DNA from: Paramecium sonneborni
Taxonomy: Eukaryota > Ciliophora > Oligohymenophorea > Peniculida > Parameciidae
Direction of reading: 5' to 3'
Assembly: GCA_905182985.1 (NCBI GenBank)
Contig: CAJJDN010000013.1
Span: 297,441-361,440 of the forward strand
DNA: 64,000 bases
The number at the start of each line of letters is the position of its first letter. Position 1 is the first letter of the stretch. The notes below the pieces were generated by a model. It worked only from the letters and a program-made list of their open reading frames with translations. It was not told the origin of the DNA and did no database searches. Positions 51,370 through 64,000 of this stretch are shown piece after piece. The position numbers and the translations under genes were made by a program.

Positions 51370-51611
51370 TCACGCCTTTTAAGAATAAATTAGACCTCAT
51401 TTAAATAATGAGCAATTATAAAAGAAGTATCTTCGTATATAATTTCATAAATTTGCAAGATAATTGTACAAGAATTCAATTAATTAAATTTTGTCAATAA
51501 TTTAAGCTTTATTATATATTGATTTAAATTATTATAATTCAGCCATCTAAATTAGTTATTTTATCGATTTGATTGATTAATAAATAGATATTGTTTCTCA
51601 GAAAAAGCCAT
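51370..51611 (-). CDS. 73-residue protein, unknown
   Basis: ATG 51611, one 20-nt intron (51376-51395), stop 51372-51370: exactly 74 codons. Sequence: MAFSEKQYLFINQSNRQNNQ, then KLKLLTKFNQLNSCTIILQI and YEDTSFIIAHYLNEA. Without the intron the frame continues antisense into the neighbouring gene, which is unlikely. No domain recognised. Its stop is 45 bp from the convergent stop at 51324. Confidence 0.45.
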
Positions 51612-51943
51612 CTTAAAATAATTAATAGAATTTTTTATATTTTGTTTTAATCTAAGAAAAATTATGAGAAATTCAAAAACTCTTCTCTATATATTTTACT
51701 CATTTTCTAAAATAAATATATAAAGATTTTAATAAGATCTTAATAAAAAGTTTTAACAGAGAATAATAAAGTAGTGTAATGTATAATAATTGTCTTAGAA
51801 GAATTTAAGAATTTTAACTTTCTAATTAAGTGATAATAAATTTGATTTATGAGATTTCAATTAATTTCAATCATTTAATCAAACTTTTTTAAGGATTTAA
51901 TGTTAATTAAAATAAAAATAAATAGATAATCATTATAAATAAT
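51612..51943. other. intergenic, divergent promoters
   Basis: About 330 bp between the 73-aa minus-strand gene and the 438-aa plus-strand gene. A+T-rich with no gene seen. Confidence 0.45.
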
Positions 51944-53260
51944 ATGTATTCAAAATTTCTTTACTCAAGAAGACTTGAACAAAAGACTTATGTGGATCAT
52001 TTTCTAAAATTCTTAATTCCAATATCCAATTATAAGGTTGTATGTTTTTTTTAATCAAATACTGAAGAAGCAGGAGAATATGAAGTTTATGATATCAGAA
52101 AAACAGCTCCAATAGTTAAAAAGTAGATGAAGGAAATAATAATTATGAATGAACCCTTTGAATATTCAGATAGAGAAATAGGATTTTTCAATAATGATAC
52201 ATTATCTTTATGGATACTTGATTTTATGGATTCAAAAATAACAAATACAGAAATTACATTACCTAGTTAAAGATTAAGTAATTTTTTTACTCCAGAATTT
52301 TTAAACATCAATAGTGTAGTTTATGTAGATTAATGTTTAAGATTTAAATATTTTCAAGGAATATAAAGTTTTGTTACTTTAGAATAATTTCATGTTTTTG
52401 CAAGTGAAGATGCAACTTGTAATGAAAATAATTTTATTAGTTGGAATGTGGTCGAAAATAAAAAGATTGATGAATGTTAGATTAATGAATCTAATTATCT
52501 TATTTTTGAAGAACTATAAAAATAAAAGATAATTTTAATTTGTAAATAAGTATATATGGATGAGGATTTCACGTTTAGTTTATGGATACCAGGAATTAAT
52601 CATTATAAATTTATAAATGTAAAATAATCTTTAAATGCAACTATAATAAAGCCTTTTGATAATCAAAACAAAATAATTATAAAAGAAGAATAGCCTGATG
52701 CTTCATTTATAAGTAAAAGAATATTGATAATTGCAAATCCAAATCATTAAGCTCATCCAATTTTAATTAATGTTGAATGTGATTAAGATTTAAATCTAAA
52801 AGATTTTAATTATGCACCTTATTAGATTGATTCAAAAGGATGCATATTGATAGAAAGTCCATGGTTAATTGGAAATGATTTAATTGTATCTTATTATACT
52901 CATACGAATATTACAATTGCTGTATGTGATATTAATAAGTAATTAGAACCATTTAAATTAATAAATTTTAAATAAGAACAAAAGGTTTCTAATTTTTATT
53001 TTTCTTAAAGTCCAAAACATTTTATTGAACTATATGATGATGCTACAAAAAATAAGGTGGAAGAAGAAATAATATTACCAAATTAAACTTAAGAAATTAC
53101 ACAGTATTATCATCATTCATTTGTTCCTAATCAAATTCATTTCTTTCATTATTTGATATCTAAAGGAATATATAATTAAATAGGTGATTTATGTATGGAA
53201 GTGATGTAATTTGCATTTTCAAGTCCTATAAAGAAGGAAAAAGTGGAATAATAGAATTGA
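51944..53260 (+). CDS. 438-residue protein, unknown, beta-rich
   Basis: Intronless, 439 codons. Sequence alternates hydrophobic strands with acidic loops (REIGFFNNDTLSLWILDFMD, NSVVYVDQCLRFKYFQGIQS, KIIIKEEQPDASFISKRILI, DLNLKDFNYAPYQIDSKGCI), consistent with one or two beta-sandwich or lipocalin-like domains. No signal peptide, membrane helix or catalytic motif is obvious. The last 30 residues are polar. It precedes the ankyrin-PARP gene by 107 bp, but a functional link is only inferred from proximity. Confidence 0.7.
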
Positions 53261-53367
53261 TATTTTATAAAATTATTTTATAAAATAATATTTTAAATTT
53301 ATCAGAATTATAAAGTTATTTTTCAGAAATTTATACGTATTAATAAATTGAACTGACAAATAATAAA

Positions 53368-56300
53368 ATGATTAGAAATTTAAGGAGTTAACGTGGTAAA
53401 AAAGAAAAATTGTTAAAAAAAGATTAAATAATACTATGTAAGGAAGAAACTGATTATAATTTGTATAAATTATAAGAAGATTAGAATGATGATGATAAAA
53501 GAATGAAAGTTATCTAATTAGTCAAATTTGAAGGAAAAAAAAGAAATAAATAATAATATAAATGTTAAATAGAAAGGATTTTAAATCATTAAATTAAATG
53601 GTATATATTAATTAGATTTGAGGATTTTATTAGATGGAGTCTCAATAATAAATTCTGATGAAATAATTTATGTTGTTGATTTAGAAATATATTAATAAGC
53701 ATTACGTAGTTTGATAAATGAAGAAAAAGCAATAATAGAAAAAAGTTAAAAAATTTATGATGATAATGAGGAGGAAGAGGAGAAACCAAAGAAAAAATCA
53801 AAAAGATATTAAAAATAAAATGAAGAATATATAGCAAATGATATTGAGTCTGACGAAGAATCAAATGATTCATTTTCTTCTGCAGAAGAGGATCCAGTTC
53901 CAAAAAAATAAAGATAATCAAGAAAAAAAGAAGAAAAAGATTAAAAAAAAGGAAGATAAAAAAATAAGAAATATAAAGATATATTCAAAAATTTAAAAAG
54001 CGTTAGTGGATAATTTGAAGGAACTGAAAATAATTTTATAGATCGTTAAAGCATGAAAACAAACAATAAAGAAGTAATTAGAGCAGCATAAACAGGAAAT
54101 CGGAAATTAATGGAAAACATATTTTTAACTAAAAATAAATTATCTAATGTTGAAGATAATTGGGGACCAGAATTTGATATAACAGCATTAGAAATATTAT
54201 TAAAAAGATAAGATAAAGAGTTACTATAATATTATTTATAAAATAAGGATAAAGTAAATATAGGTGGAGAACCTGCTTGTACTTTGAAAGAAATTAATAC
54301 AGGATATAATAATAAATATGCTTATGGTGTAAAATTAAGAAAAGTTGCTTTAGGAAGAGGAAATAGAGAAGGAAATAATGCTTTTGTATATGATTTAAAT
54401 GATAATGAGAGATCAGGTTATTATTTTTAAAAATTATTGGAAATTGAAACAAATCCAGAATTATATGAAATAATGATGCTTCATTGTAAAAATGAAGATT
54501 ATGATTAATTATTGATAGAGAATGTTTCAAAAGCTGTTAGATGTGGAAATTGGAATTCTGCTAAATACTTAATTAATTATTCAATAGTTAATAATTAAGA
54601 TGGTTATGGATTTAATTATCTTCATAGAGATGCTTTAGGTGATAATTTTAGTACTTATAAACTTGATTAAATAAAGAGAATTTCAATAACAAAAAAAACA
54701 TCAAATGATTTTTTAATTACTCCTATTCATTGTGCTTGCATTAATCCATCAGAACAATTCTTGAAATATTTTATGTANNNNNNNNNNNNNNNNNNNNNNN
54801 NNNNNNNNNNNNNNNNNNNNNNNNNNNNNNNNNNNNNNNNNNNNNNNNNNNNNNNNNNNNNNNNNNNNNNNNNNNNNNNNNNNNNNNNNNNNNNNNNNNN
54901 NNNNNNNNNNNNNNNNNNNNNNNNNNNNNNGGAGAAACCAAAGAAAAAATCAAAAAGATATTAAAAATAAAATGAAGAATATATAGCAAATGATATTGAG
55001 TCTGACGAAGAATCAAATGATTCATTTTCTTCTGCAGAAGAGGATCCAGTTCCAAAAAAATAAAGATAATCAAGAAAAAAAGAAGAAAAAGATTAAAAAA
55101 AAGGAAGATAAAAAAATAAGAAATATAAAGATATATTCAAAAATTTAAAAAGCGTTAGTGGATAATTTGAAGGAACTGAAAATAATTTTATAGATCGTTA
55201 AAGCATGAAAACAAACAATAAAGAAGTAATTAGAGCAGCATAAACAGGAAATCGGAAATTAATGGAAAACATATTTTTAACTAAAAATAAATTATCTAAT
55301 GTTGAAGATAATTGGGGACCAGAATTTGATATAACAGCATTAGAAATATTATTAAAAAGATAAGATAAAGAGTTACTATAATATTATTTATAAAATAAGG
55401 ATAAAGTAAATATAGGTGGAGAACCTGCTTGTACTTTGAAAGAAATTAATACAGGATATAATAATAAATATGCTTATGGTGTAAAATTAAGAAAAGTTGC
55501 TTTAGGAAGAGGAAATAGAGAAGGAAATAATGCTTTTGTATATGATTTAAATGATAATGAGAGATCAGGTTATTATTTTTAAAAATTATTGGAAATTGAA
55601 ACAAATCCAGAATTATATGAAATAATGATGCTTCATTGTAAAAATGAAGATTATGATTAATTATTGATAGAGAATGTTTCAAAAGCTGTTAGATGTGGAA
55701 ATTGGAATTCTGCTAAATACTTAATTAATTATTCAATAGTTAATAATTAAGATGGTTATGGATTTAATTATCTTCATAGAGATGCTTTAGGTGATAATTT
55801 TAGTACTTATAAACTTGATTAAATAAAGAGAATTTCAATAACAAAAAAAACATCAAATGATTTTTTAATTACTCCTATTCATTGTGCTTGCATTAATCCA
55901 TCAGAACAATTCTTGAAATATTTTATGTAATAAACTGTGGAATATACATATTAAGATGAAATTGGTAGAAAACCTGTACATTATGCAGCTGCATCATAAA
56001 CATCAAATTGTTTAGAATTTTTATTGGAAAATGGAGTTGATGCTAGAGAAGGAGATAAATTCTTAACTACTCCAATAATGATAGCTGCAAAATATGGTAG
56101 AACACATAATATAAAACTTTTACTTAATACAAATCTTAAGGGTAAAAATAGAGAAGGAAATAGTGCCATACATTTAGCTAGTTAAAATGGTCATCTTGAA
56201 TGTGTTAAATTACTTATAGAAAATGGAGTATTAGTAAATATTGCAGGTAAAAATAGAATGACACCTTTACATTATGCTTGTGCTTATAATCATTTAGAAT

Positions 56301-59300
56301 TAGTTGAATATTTACTTGATGAAGGAGCCAGAATTAATTCTAAAGATAAGTTTGGTAGAACTCCTTTGATTATGGCTGCAAGAAATGGAAATTTATCTAT
56401 TTTATCTAAATTAATTTATTATGGAGCAGATTTAAATATTAGTGATTCTTCAAAAAATAATGTTATTCATCATGCTGCTGCATATGGTTTTATAGAATGT
56501 GTTGAAATTTTGATTGAAGCAAAAGTCAATTAAAATGAATTTAATTCATGGAAATTGACTCCTCTTAATGTAGCATTAGCTAAAAATCATTTTGGTATAG
56601 TTAAAGCTCTACTGAAAAATGAAACTACTGATGTTAATTGTATTGATGATGATGGATTAACCTTAATAGCCAGTTTAATTAAAGAATTCAAATCTACTCA
56701 TGAATAATTTTCATTTATAGAATAACTTATTATAGAGAAGAAACCTGATATAAATATTTAAGATAAGTATGGAAAAACATGTATCTAACATGCCTTATTA
56801 TGTTAATAATCAGAATTATAAATTAAATTAGTTTAATTATTATTAGCACATGGAGCTGATATACATATTAAAGATAAAGATGGTAGAACATGTTTATTGC
56901 ATACTCTTAATGGAAAATAATCTAATATTTAATCTGAACTTGTTAAATTATTATTATTACATGGAGCCAATGTTAATTCTTAAGAAAAAGAAAATGGATA
57001 ATCAGCCTTTTCTTTTTGTTTGTAATAAAAAAATTATACAATTGTTTAACAATTATTAGCAAGTACAGATATAGATGTTAATCTAATTAATAATGCAGAT
57101 AAAACTTTATTACATATTATGATAGATAATTAATTTTATTATGATTCAGAAACAATAAGAATTTTTGAAATTATTTTAAATAAAATAGATTCATCATTAA
57201 TCAATTTTTATGATCAAGATGGATATGTACCAATATTAAGATTAGTACATAATTTTACTTAAACAATATCATAAAAAATTCAATAAGATTTTAATTAAAA
57301 AATTGAAAATCTCAAAAAATAAAAATGGGATTTAATTATTGAAGAATATTAATCAAAGTAAGAAGAATTTTAAAATATATTGAAATTGAATCCGTAAGCT
57401 AATCCATATTATATATTCTAAAATGAAGTTTCATAAAAATTTAATTAACATAAATTAACATATCATTCATCTAAATATTCATTTGATAAAATTAATATGT
57501 AAATTGGATTGACTTTAGATGAAACTTAAGTATTTTAAAACTAAAAAGTTGAAGATGGATATAGATACTAGAATATATTTTTTGAAGTTATGAAATTATT
57601 AATTTCTAAAGGAGCTAATACTGCTTTAAAAGTTATAAAGTAAAAATGGTGTAGAGAAAAAGAAAAGGAAACATCTCCATTTTAAAATAGTAATGTTTTT
57701 CATATAACATTCTAATAATTACCAAGTGTTTCCTTTGTTTAAGAACTTTATAATATGTTCCCTAAACATTTATTATATGAACACGATTTATTTGGTTAAC
57801 CAATTCATTATTTCTTTTAAAATTACACATTAAATCAAATTATTTTAGAAAGGAAAAATAAAGAAACTTCTGAAATATTTTTTGATTACTTAATTTCTTT
57901 AGGTTTAAATTTTAAAGAAAAGAATTCACAAGGAAATACTCCAACTTTATTGATTGCCTAAAAATATTGTGATAATTACATTCCATTATTAGAAAAATTA
58001 GTTAATTTAGGAGGTTTAATAAATGATGTTAATAATTCAAATATTGTTCCTTTATAGAAGTTTGTATCACAATCAGATATAAAATCTGTAAAATCATTAC
58101 TTTAAAGATTTAAATTGGATCCAAACTATCAAGATAAAAATGGAAGAACAGCCTTGCATTATGCTATTAATTTTAGTAATCCTAATGCAAATGCTAGTTT
58201 TTAAATGGAGTAGATTTTAATCAAATCTGGAGCAAAATGTGATATTAAAGATATTTATAATAGAACTCCTCTTTTTTATGCTTTTACTAAATTTGATGAT
58301 CCAAGAAGTAAAACTGAAATAGATCCTTTTGAATCTGTTTCATCTTTATTAGCTTATAATGAATGCGATATTAATGTTTAAGACAAATATGGAAGATATC
58401 CTTTACATTATGCTGCTTTAAGAGGAAGTGCTATTTCAGGTAGATACATGATTAAAATGGGAGCAAAAATTGATGAACCTGATATTTTTAACAATACTCC
58501 TTTAGCATATGCATTCTTTCAGCATGCTAATTTTAGTACAATGTTGATTGATAATAAAGCTAATGTTAACAAGGAAATTAATATTATAAGTGAATCGGAT
58601 TTTAAATAGGAAAAGTATAAATTTTATGAAGGATAAGTTAAAAATGATGCTGAAGTTGATCGAATTATGGTAGAAGAAGATTAAGAAATAAATTTAAAGT
58701 TATAAAAGGAAAATGAGGAAGAAAGAAAAAAATAATTAGATAAAATTTAATTAGAAATAGAATAAACAAATAAAAACTAAAATGATGATAAAATTTCAGA
58801 AGAATCTAATATTGATGATTCTAAAGATTAGAAAAAATTAATATTTAAACGAAAACGAAAAGATAAAGTTATTTAAAGAAATAGAATAATTTAAAAATTA
58901 GTTTAAGATAAAATGAATAATGATCTTGATATACCTTAACATTTACATAATTAATTATAAACTGGGAGATATAGTTATTTTTCATAAGCTATAAAATTTG
59001 GTTGGTAAGGGGTTGCATACTTATTAATTAGTGACGGTTATGAATTTGTAAAAGCTATTCAAGATGCCATAAATGCAAATCAATTTTAATTAGTGTTAAC
59101 TTTGTTGATGAAAGTTAAAAATATTAGTGATGTATAAAGAATAGATGATAAAGGTTAAAATTTATTTCATTTATTTGCCAAATTTTCTAAAAATATTAAT
59201 CAAGATCTAAAACAAGAAATTATTGAAGAATTTTAATTTAAATAAATTAATCCTTAATTGTAAGATTTACAATTAAAAACTCCTTTTCATTATGCTGCAG

Positions 59301-61688
59301 AAAATTAAGATACCTTTTTAATAAACTATTTTCTTTAACATATAAAAAGTGATCCTAATATCATGGATTCAACTTAAAACAATCCCTTTACAATTTTACT
59401 TTAAAAAAATTATAATTATAATTTCTACCACTTTATTCAGAATGGATTAAACATAGATTTATAATTTAAAATAATTGATACATAAAAACAAATGAAACCA
59501 TTTATGTTTTTAGTAAATTATCATAAAATATATAATCCTGATGTTTTAAAGTCCTTTATTAAATATGGTGTAGATATAAATGAATAGAATGATTAAGGTT
59601 AAACAGTAGTAACAATAGCAATTAAAAATAATAACATTAAACTATTAAAATTTATTTTAGAATAACCCACTTTTAAAAAGGAACTTCATGCTAAAGATAA
59701 AGATGGTAAAAGTCCAATTCATCATGTCGTATTACCTTTAGAGTTTGGATCTTATGAAAACTTAGAGATTTTAAAATTATTGACACCCTTATTTGATTAT
59801 AATTCTTAAGATAATAATGGATTAACACCTTTAGATTATGCTTTAATTTTTGATGCATAAATTATGAAACAAGAACTAATAGATTTAAATGCACATCATA
59901 CTAGAAGTTTAAGATAGTAAAGAATGCCAACTTCTATTATATCAACTGCTTTATGGCCAGATCAGGAAGTTGATTTTGAAGAAGATGCATAATAATACTA
60001 AAACAAAATGAATATGTAATTAGAACCTGAAATTGATAATAAATAAATTGTTGATAAATAAGCTAAAATTGGCAAAGGAGATTTAATTGTTTATGAAGAT
60101 CCAGAATATGGACTATTTTAATGTCTCATGTCAAAAGTAGATATTGTAAATAACAATTTTCATAAAAATGTATTCTATAAAATGCAAATACTTTTAGATA
60201 GAAATAGAAGTAATTATATTTTGTTTACTAAATGGGGTTAGATTGGGGAAGATGGTTAATTTTAAATGACTCCTTTTGAAAATTTGGAAACTACTATTAA
60301 AGAATATTGTAAAATTTTTACAACCAAAACTGGAGGGAATAATTGGAAATTAATTAAAAGAGGAGAAGTTGAATTCGAAAAAAAATCAGGAAAATATCAA
60401 TTAATGTAATTTAGCAACAATGTTAGTTATAAAACATTTTTATAACCATTTGATTTAAGTGATAAATCTACATATCCTAAATGTTAATTACATTAAAGCA
60501 TTTAATCTGTAATAGAATAATTTTCATAAGTTAAATTATATTAATAAGAATTATAAAATTATTAATTCGACACTAGTTTTGTTCCTTTAGAAAAGTTAAA
60601 TAAAACTGTAATTTAAAAAGCTAAAGAATATTTGTTAGAATTAAAAGATATTGTTCAAGAATTAACTAATTATATGAAGTAAACAGATAGAGATTTAAAA
60701 TAATTATAATAATATTATTCAGAAATCAATGAGAAATCTGCTAGATATTATGAACTTATTCCTCAAACTTAAATGAGATAAAATGTTTTACCTTTACTTG
60801 AAAATGAAACTAAAATAAATTAATAATTGTAATTAGTTGAAGTTCTTCAAAATGTTGAACTTTCAATTAAAATACTTTTAGGAGCTCATAATAAATCAAA
60901 TATTATTCATCCATTAACTTATTGTTTCAATTCTTTGAATATAAAAATGCTAACTTTGACAGAAGATGATTTAGAATATAAGATGATATAAACTTATATT
61001 GGTAGATCTTAACAAATTAAAGTTTCTAATATATTTGCAATCGAAAGAAAAGGAGAAGCGAAGAAATTTGATCAATTTAAGAGTGCCCCAAGAATATTAT
61101 TATGGCATGGTTCAAAAATATCAAATTTTGTTAGTTTGATGTCTCTTGGTTTGAAAAGTATAATATTATATTATTTTATTAAGTTGCACCTTCTTGGGCT
61201 GTAAATACAGGTGCTTTATATGGAAAAGGAATTTATTTTGCAGATTAATTTGTAAAGAGTTACAATTATACTTCTGATAATACAATTAGATCAAATTATG
61301 GATATAATAATAAACCTTCGGAATAATATCAAACTCTTTAAAAATATAGATATTTGCTTTTGTGTGAAGTATGCTGCTTAAATCAAGTAGATCTATATAA
61401 TATTGAAAAATAAGATATCAGTCAATATTTTAGTATTTAATTTTATCATAATTAGAACCTGAAATAACATTAAAAGTAGTAGGTTCTTAAGGTCCAGATA
61501 CAATTTCATAAATTAAATTGCCAAATGGTTGTGTTGTCCCTATTGGCAATATTGTTAGTTAGTCTTTGCCAGAAGAAATTAAAGCAAAAGCAGGGCCATC
61601 CTCTGGATTCAAAACTTCATAAACTGAATATATAGTTTATGATGAAACCAGAGTGAGAATGAGATATTTAGTCTAAATTGAAAAATGA
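53368..61688 (+). CDS. giant ankyrin-WGR-PARP (ADP-ribosyltransferase), split by an assembly gap
   Basis: Removing the duplicated copy and N-run (1152 bp) and introns 53601-53622, 61158-61183 and 61433-61455 leaves exactly 2366 codons, 2365 residues. Order: basic/acidic N-terminus; many ankyrin repeats (about 55,930-59,870) such as GKNRMTPLHYACAYNHLELV and GRTPLIMAARNGNLSILSKL, with a K/E-rich insert near 58,600-58,900; a WGR domain (YILFTKWGQIGEDGQFQ, GGNNW) near 60,200-60,350; a helical PARP regulatory region; and a PARP catalytic domain with LLWHGSK (His), GKGIYFADQFVKSYNY (Tyr) and a C-terminal TEYIVYDETRV (catalytic Glu). The full H-Y-E triad predicts poly- or mono-ADP-ribosylation, as in PARP1/2, combined with tankyrase-like ankyrins. 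Confidence 0.93.
53779..54777. repeat. assembly duplication 4, copy A
   Basis: 999 bp matching 54931-55929 as far as I compared, followed by a 153-base N-run (54778-54930). The copies are inside the ankyrin-PARP gene; using only one copy and no Ns restores one frame of 2366 codons. Confidence 0.95.
54778..54930. other. assembly gap (153 N)
   Basis: Run of N placed between two copies of one sequence. The sequence that follows the gap restarts before the sequence that precedes it, so the true gap size is negative: the contigs overlap by 999 bp. Confidence 0.95.
54931..55929. repeat. assembly duplication 4, copy B
   Basis: Second copy of 53779-54777; sequence continues past 55929 into the ankyrin repeats without interruption. 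Confidence 0.95.
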
Positions 61689-62158
61689 TCAATATTTTTG
61701 TATTTTAGATGAAAATTTGTTATAAAATTAATTTTAATTATTGAGTTACTCAATGAACTAAATATTTTTAAAGATTTTTATATTAGTGTTTTTGAAGAAT
61801 TATAAACAAATAATAAAAAAAATACAATAAAGGATTTGCTCTATCAAATGTTTAAACAAGTAATTTGAATCAAAATTTTCATAAATATATAAATTTATAA
61901 GATAGAGGTTGATTAGAACTATTTTTCAAATCTAATCAATTAAATTAAACCTGGCTTTTAGTGCTTAAGTTTGAAATTAGAAAAAAAAGAAATATGAGTT
62001 GCGTATATTTTTAATTCAATAATTAACTTAATATTAAAAATTGATCAAAACCTTCACTGAAATTCTTAATAATTATCTTTAAAGAGACTTAAATGGGACA
62101 ATTAATTTTAATCATATGAATCTCTAAAATAATGATTTGTGTATTTATATATTATAAA
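61689..62158. other. intergenic, nothing recognised
   Basis: 470 bp of A+T-rich DNA between the PARP stop and the IQ-motif gene start. No ORF, RNA gene or repeat that I can support. Confidence 0.5.
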
Positions 62159-64000
62159 ATGTATTAAAACACTTTGCAAAATTCAATAAAAAAGCCTGAC
62201 AAATTAACCACATCAGATACTAAATATTCTCAGTAATCTTAAGATTCATATTATATAAAAAATAAATAACAAATCGCACTAGCAATTCCAAGTTTTAGAA
62301 CTCTAATTACTTCAAGATGCAAAACATAATAAACTATTGAAATATAATAAGATAAATCACCAACAACAACATAAAGAAGAATTATTAAAAATAAAGAAGA
62401 ACTTGCAGATAAACTTATACCAAGATCAGATGAAATCCTTGAGATATATAATGAATTCGAAAAAAATTACAATCATGTAAAAATGTTGAACTAATTGACA
62501 TCTGAATTAAATTATTTGGATCCATAGTTATATGATTCTTTAAATAAATAGTTATAACAAAATCCTATATAAGTACCTAGTAATCATAACAATTACCTTA
62601 CCTAATATGATCTAAATTATTAAATGAAATTGGATATTTAACGATTTAGATTTCAGTATTATAGAATTAGAATCAGAAATTAAGAATCTCCTATTCAGAT
62701 TACATTTTTAAGTTAAAATGCATAAATAAATAGTATAAGATCATATTTTTCTTTAAAAATTGAATTTCCAACAAAATTTAATGCCGATTATCAAGTAAAC
62801 AGTAAAACAATTAGAATTTTCTCAAACAATTCTACTCAATTTTTTACTGAAGACTATTTATTTATGACATTATATTCACAAAATGATTTTATATGTACCG
62901 TTGTTGTCACTTTCGGATTTGAGAGAAAATAAAAAATTAATAAATAATATAAAGCTTAATCTTTATTCGAGGATTTTAAACCAAGAAAAAAAAAACACAA
63001 AACTTAGCCAAAATATTAACAGCCAGAAATTCGATTATAGAATCTTCTAAATCCTGAAACATTATAATTAATAAAATCAGAACGTTAGATAAGATAATAA
63101 AAAGTTCTTAATAATGGAAAAATGATCATTGAAGAAAAACTATTAGATAAAAAGAGTAAATTATTTGTTAAAGATTAAATAATAAAATATAGAGAAATTG
63201 AAAAAATGACCAAATAAAAATATTAATATAAAAATGCACTTCAAAAGGCATGGTTAAAATGTATCTTTACAACTGTTTTTATTCATAATATAAATTATTT
63301 TTTTATGGTAAGGTTTTTATAAATAATTTAGTGTTAAAAAAAATAAATACGACTTGAAGCCAAAGGTAAATTACTCGTTTGGTAATTATAAACAAAATCA
63401 TTAATTTCAATTAAAGACTTTGGAGAAACTCCAACTGAAAGAACTCTATTTAAGTCATCACTTTCATTAAATGCTATTTGTAGAATATTAAAGAAATCTA
63501 CTTATTATAAGGCAAAAAAAGTTGTTACTTCTTATTTATAATCTATTATATTGAATATAAGTGTTTTAAATAAATATTAAAGATGGATGGCAAAGAGTAA
63601 ATTGATATTTTAATTTAGTAATTTCTATCTAAAGAAATTTTAGGAGCATGAAAAGTAAAAAAAGAAACTTTAAGGAGAAGTTATGGCGATAAATAAAAGA
63701 AGAGTTTGATAATATAATATTTGAATTTGCTTAACTTAAAGGTATAACCTCATATTATGATTATGAAGAGAGATCTCATATACATATAGATACGTAGATA
63801 TTTATTTATTTTATTTTTAGAGTTTTAATGTTTTCATTATTAGATGAATATGCTTAACGAAAAAAAGAGATGTGGTAAAAGTATATCCATGATACTTTTG
63901 TTGTAAATAATCCTAAAAATGTATTTCAATTTATTAAAAATAGAAACTAATAAGCTTGGCTATAAATTTTAAAAAACCATCCCTATTCTAGTTACCAAAT
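62159..64000 (+). CDS. IQ-motif protein, 3'-truncated by window end
   Basis: From ATG 62159 the spliced frame (introns 63308-63331, 63597-63618 and 63794-63820) stays open to the last base, about 590 residues. The N-terminal 150 residues are polar helices; a beta-rich segment near 180-250 (TIRIFSNNSTQFFTEDYLFM, FICTVVVTFGFERKQ) may be a small sandwich domain; a basic hinge (EDFKPRKKKHKTQPKYQ) follows; then helices and at least one IQ calmodulin-binding motif (IISIQRNFRSMKSKKRNF), which appears only after the second intron is removed. It ends in the window at FIKNRNQQAWLQILKNHP. Proteins of this layout occur in ciliate cilia and cortex, but I recognise no exact family. Confidence 0.7.

Noticed and set aside
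51231..51611. Antisense overlap between the 73-aa gene and its neighbour
   Set aside because: A 20-nt intron at 51376-51395 introduces an earlier stop (51370), removing the overlap.
53589..54530. Minus-strand hydrophobic ORFs opposite the PARP gene
   Set aside because: Antisense shadows of Lys/Glu/Asn-rich codons; the plus-strand frame is continuous and contains ankyrin repeats.

Overview
The window is macronuclear DNA of a ciliate, most likely Paramecium or a close oligohymenophorean relative. Three things show this. Open frames are full of TAA and TAG, which must be read as glutamine, and every gene I could close ends in TGA. The DNA is very A+T rich. The genes are cut by about 80 tiny GT...AG introns, nearly all 19-36 nt with a mode near 25 nt. 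A standard-code ORF caller therefore sees only fragments; the gene models here were built by reading with TGA as sole stop and splicing the mini-introns so that the reading frame is kept. For most models the spliced length is an exact multiple of three. Names come from motifs read by eye, not from database searches.

Layout. 1-11.3 kb: 3' end of an Aurora-like kinase, a PHD-PHD-chromo-SNF2 remodeller, a coiled-coil protein with a 21-bp heptad repeat, and (minus strand) a kinesin with a C-terminal WD40 domain. 12-20 kb: a coiled-coil protein resembling centrosomal CSPP proteins, a 65-aa gene, a membrane hybrid histidine kinase whose stop overlaps the next start, two small genes and a possible pseudogene. 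20.5-32 kb: casein kinase 1, a Sfi1-like coiled-coil protein, a poorly resolved gene pair, a cyclic-nucleotide-binding protein and a coiled-coil protein. 32-39.5 kb: SPEF1-like CH protein, a low-complexity protein, an A/B-type cyclin, ribosomal protein L26, histone H4, an orphan gene and mitochondrial succinyl-CoA ligase alpha. 39.6-53.3 kb: two convergent coiled-coil genes, a nucleoside hydrolase, a C2/coiled-coil protein, a PlsC acyltransferase, a YTH-domain RNA reader and several orphans. 53.4-61.7 kb: one very large gene (2365 aa after correction) joining ankyrin repeats, a WGR domain and a PARP catalytic domain. 62.2-64 kb: an IQ-motif protein that runs off the window.

Assembly quality. 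At four places (13809, 27218, 47856 and 54778-54930) an N or N-run separates two copies of the same 1.0-1.2 kb of sequence, matching at every point compared. These are almost certainly unmerged contig overlaps, not biological repeats. Deleting one copy plus the Ns restores intact reading frames, for example in the PARP gene.

Theme. Many genes fit spindle, basal-body or ciliary biology (Aurora, kinesin, CSPP-like, Sfi1-like, SPEF1, cyclin, several coiled-coil proteins), but the genes lie on both strands with their own short intergenic gaps. I see no operon-like system. The most distinctive gene is the ankyrin-WGR-PARP.
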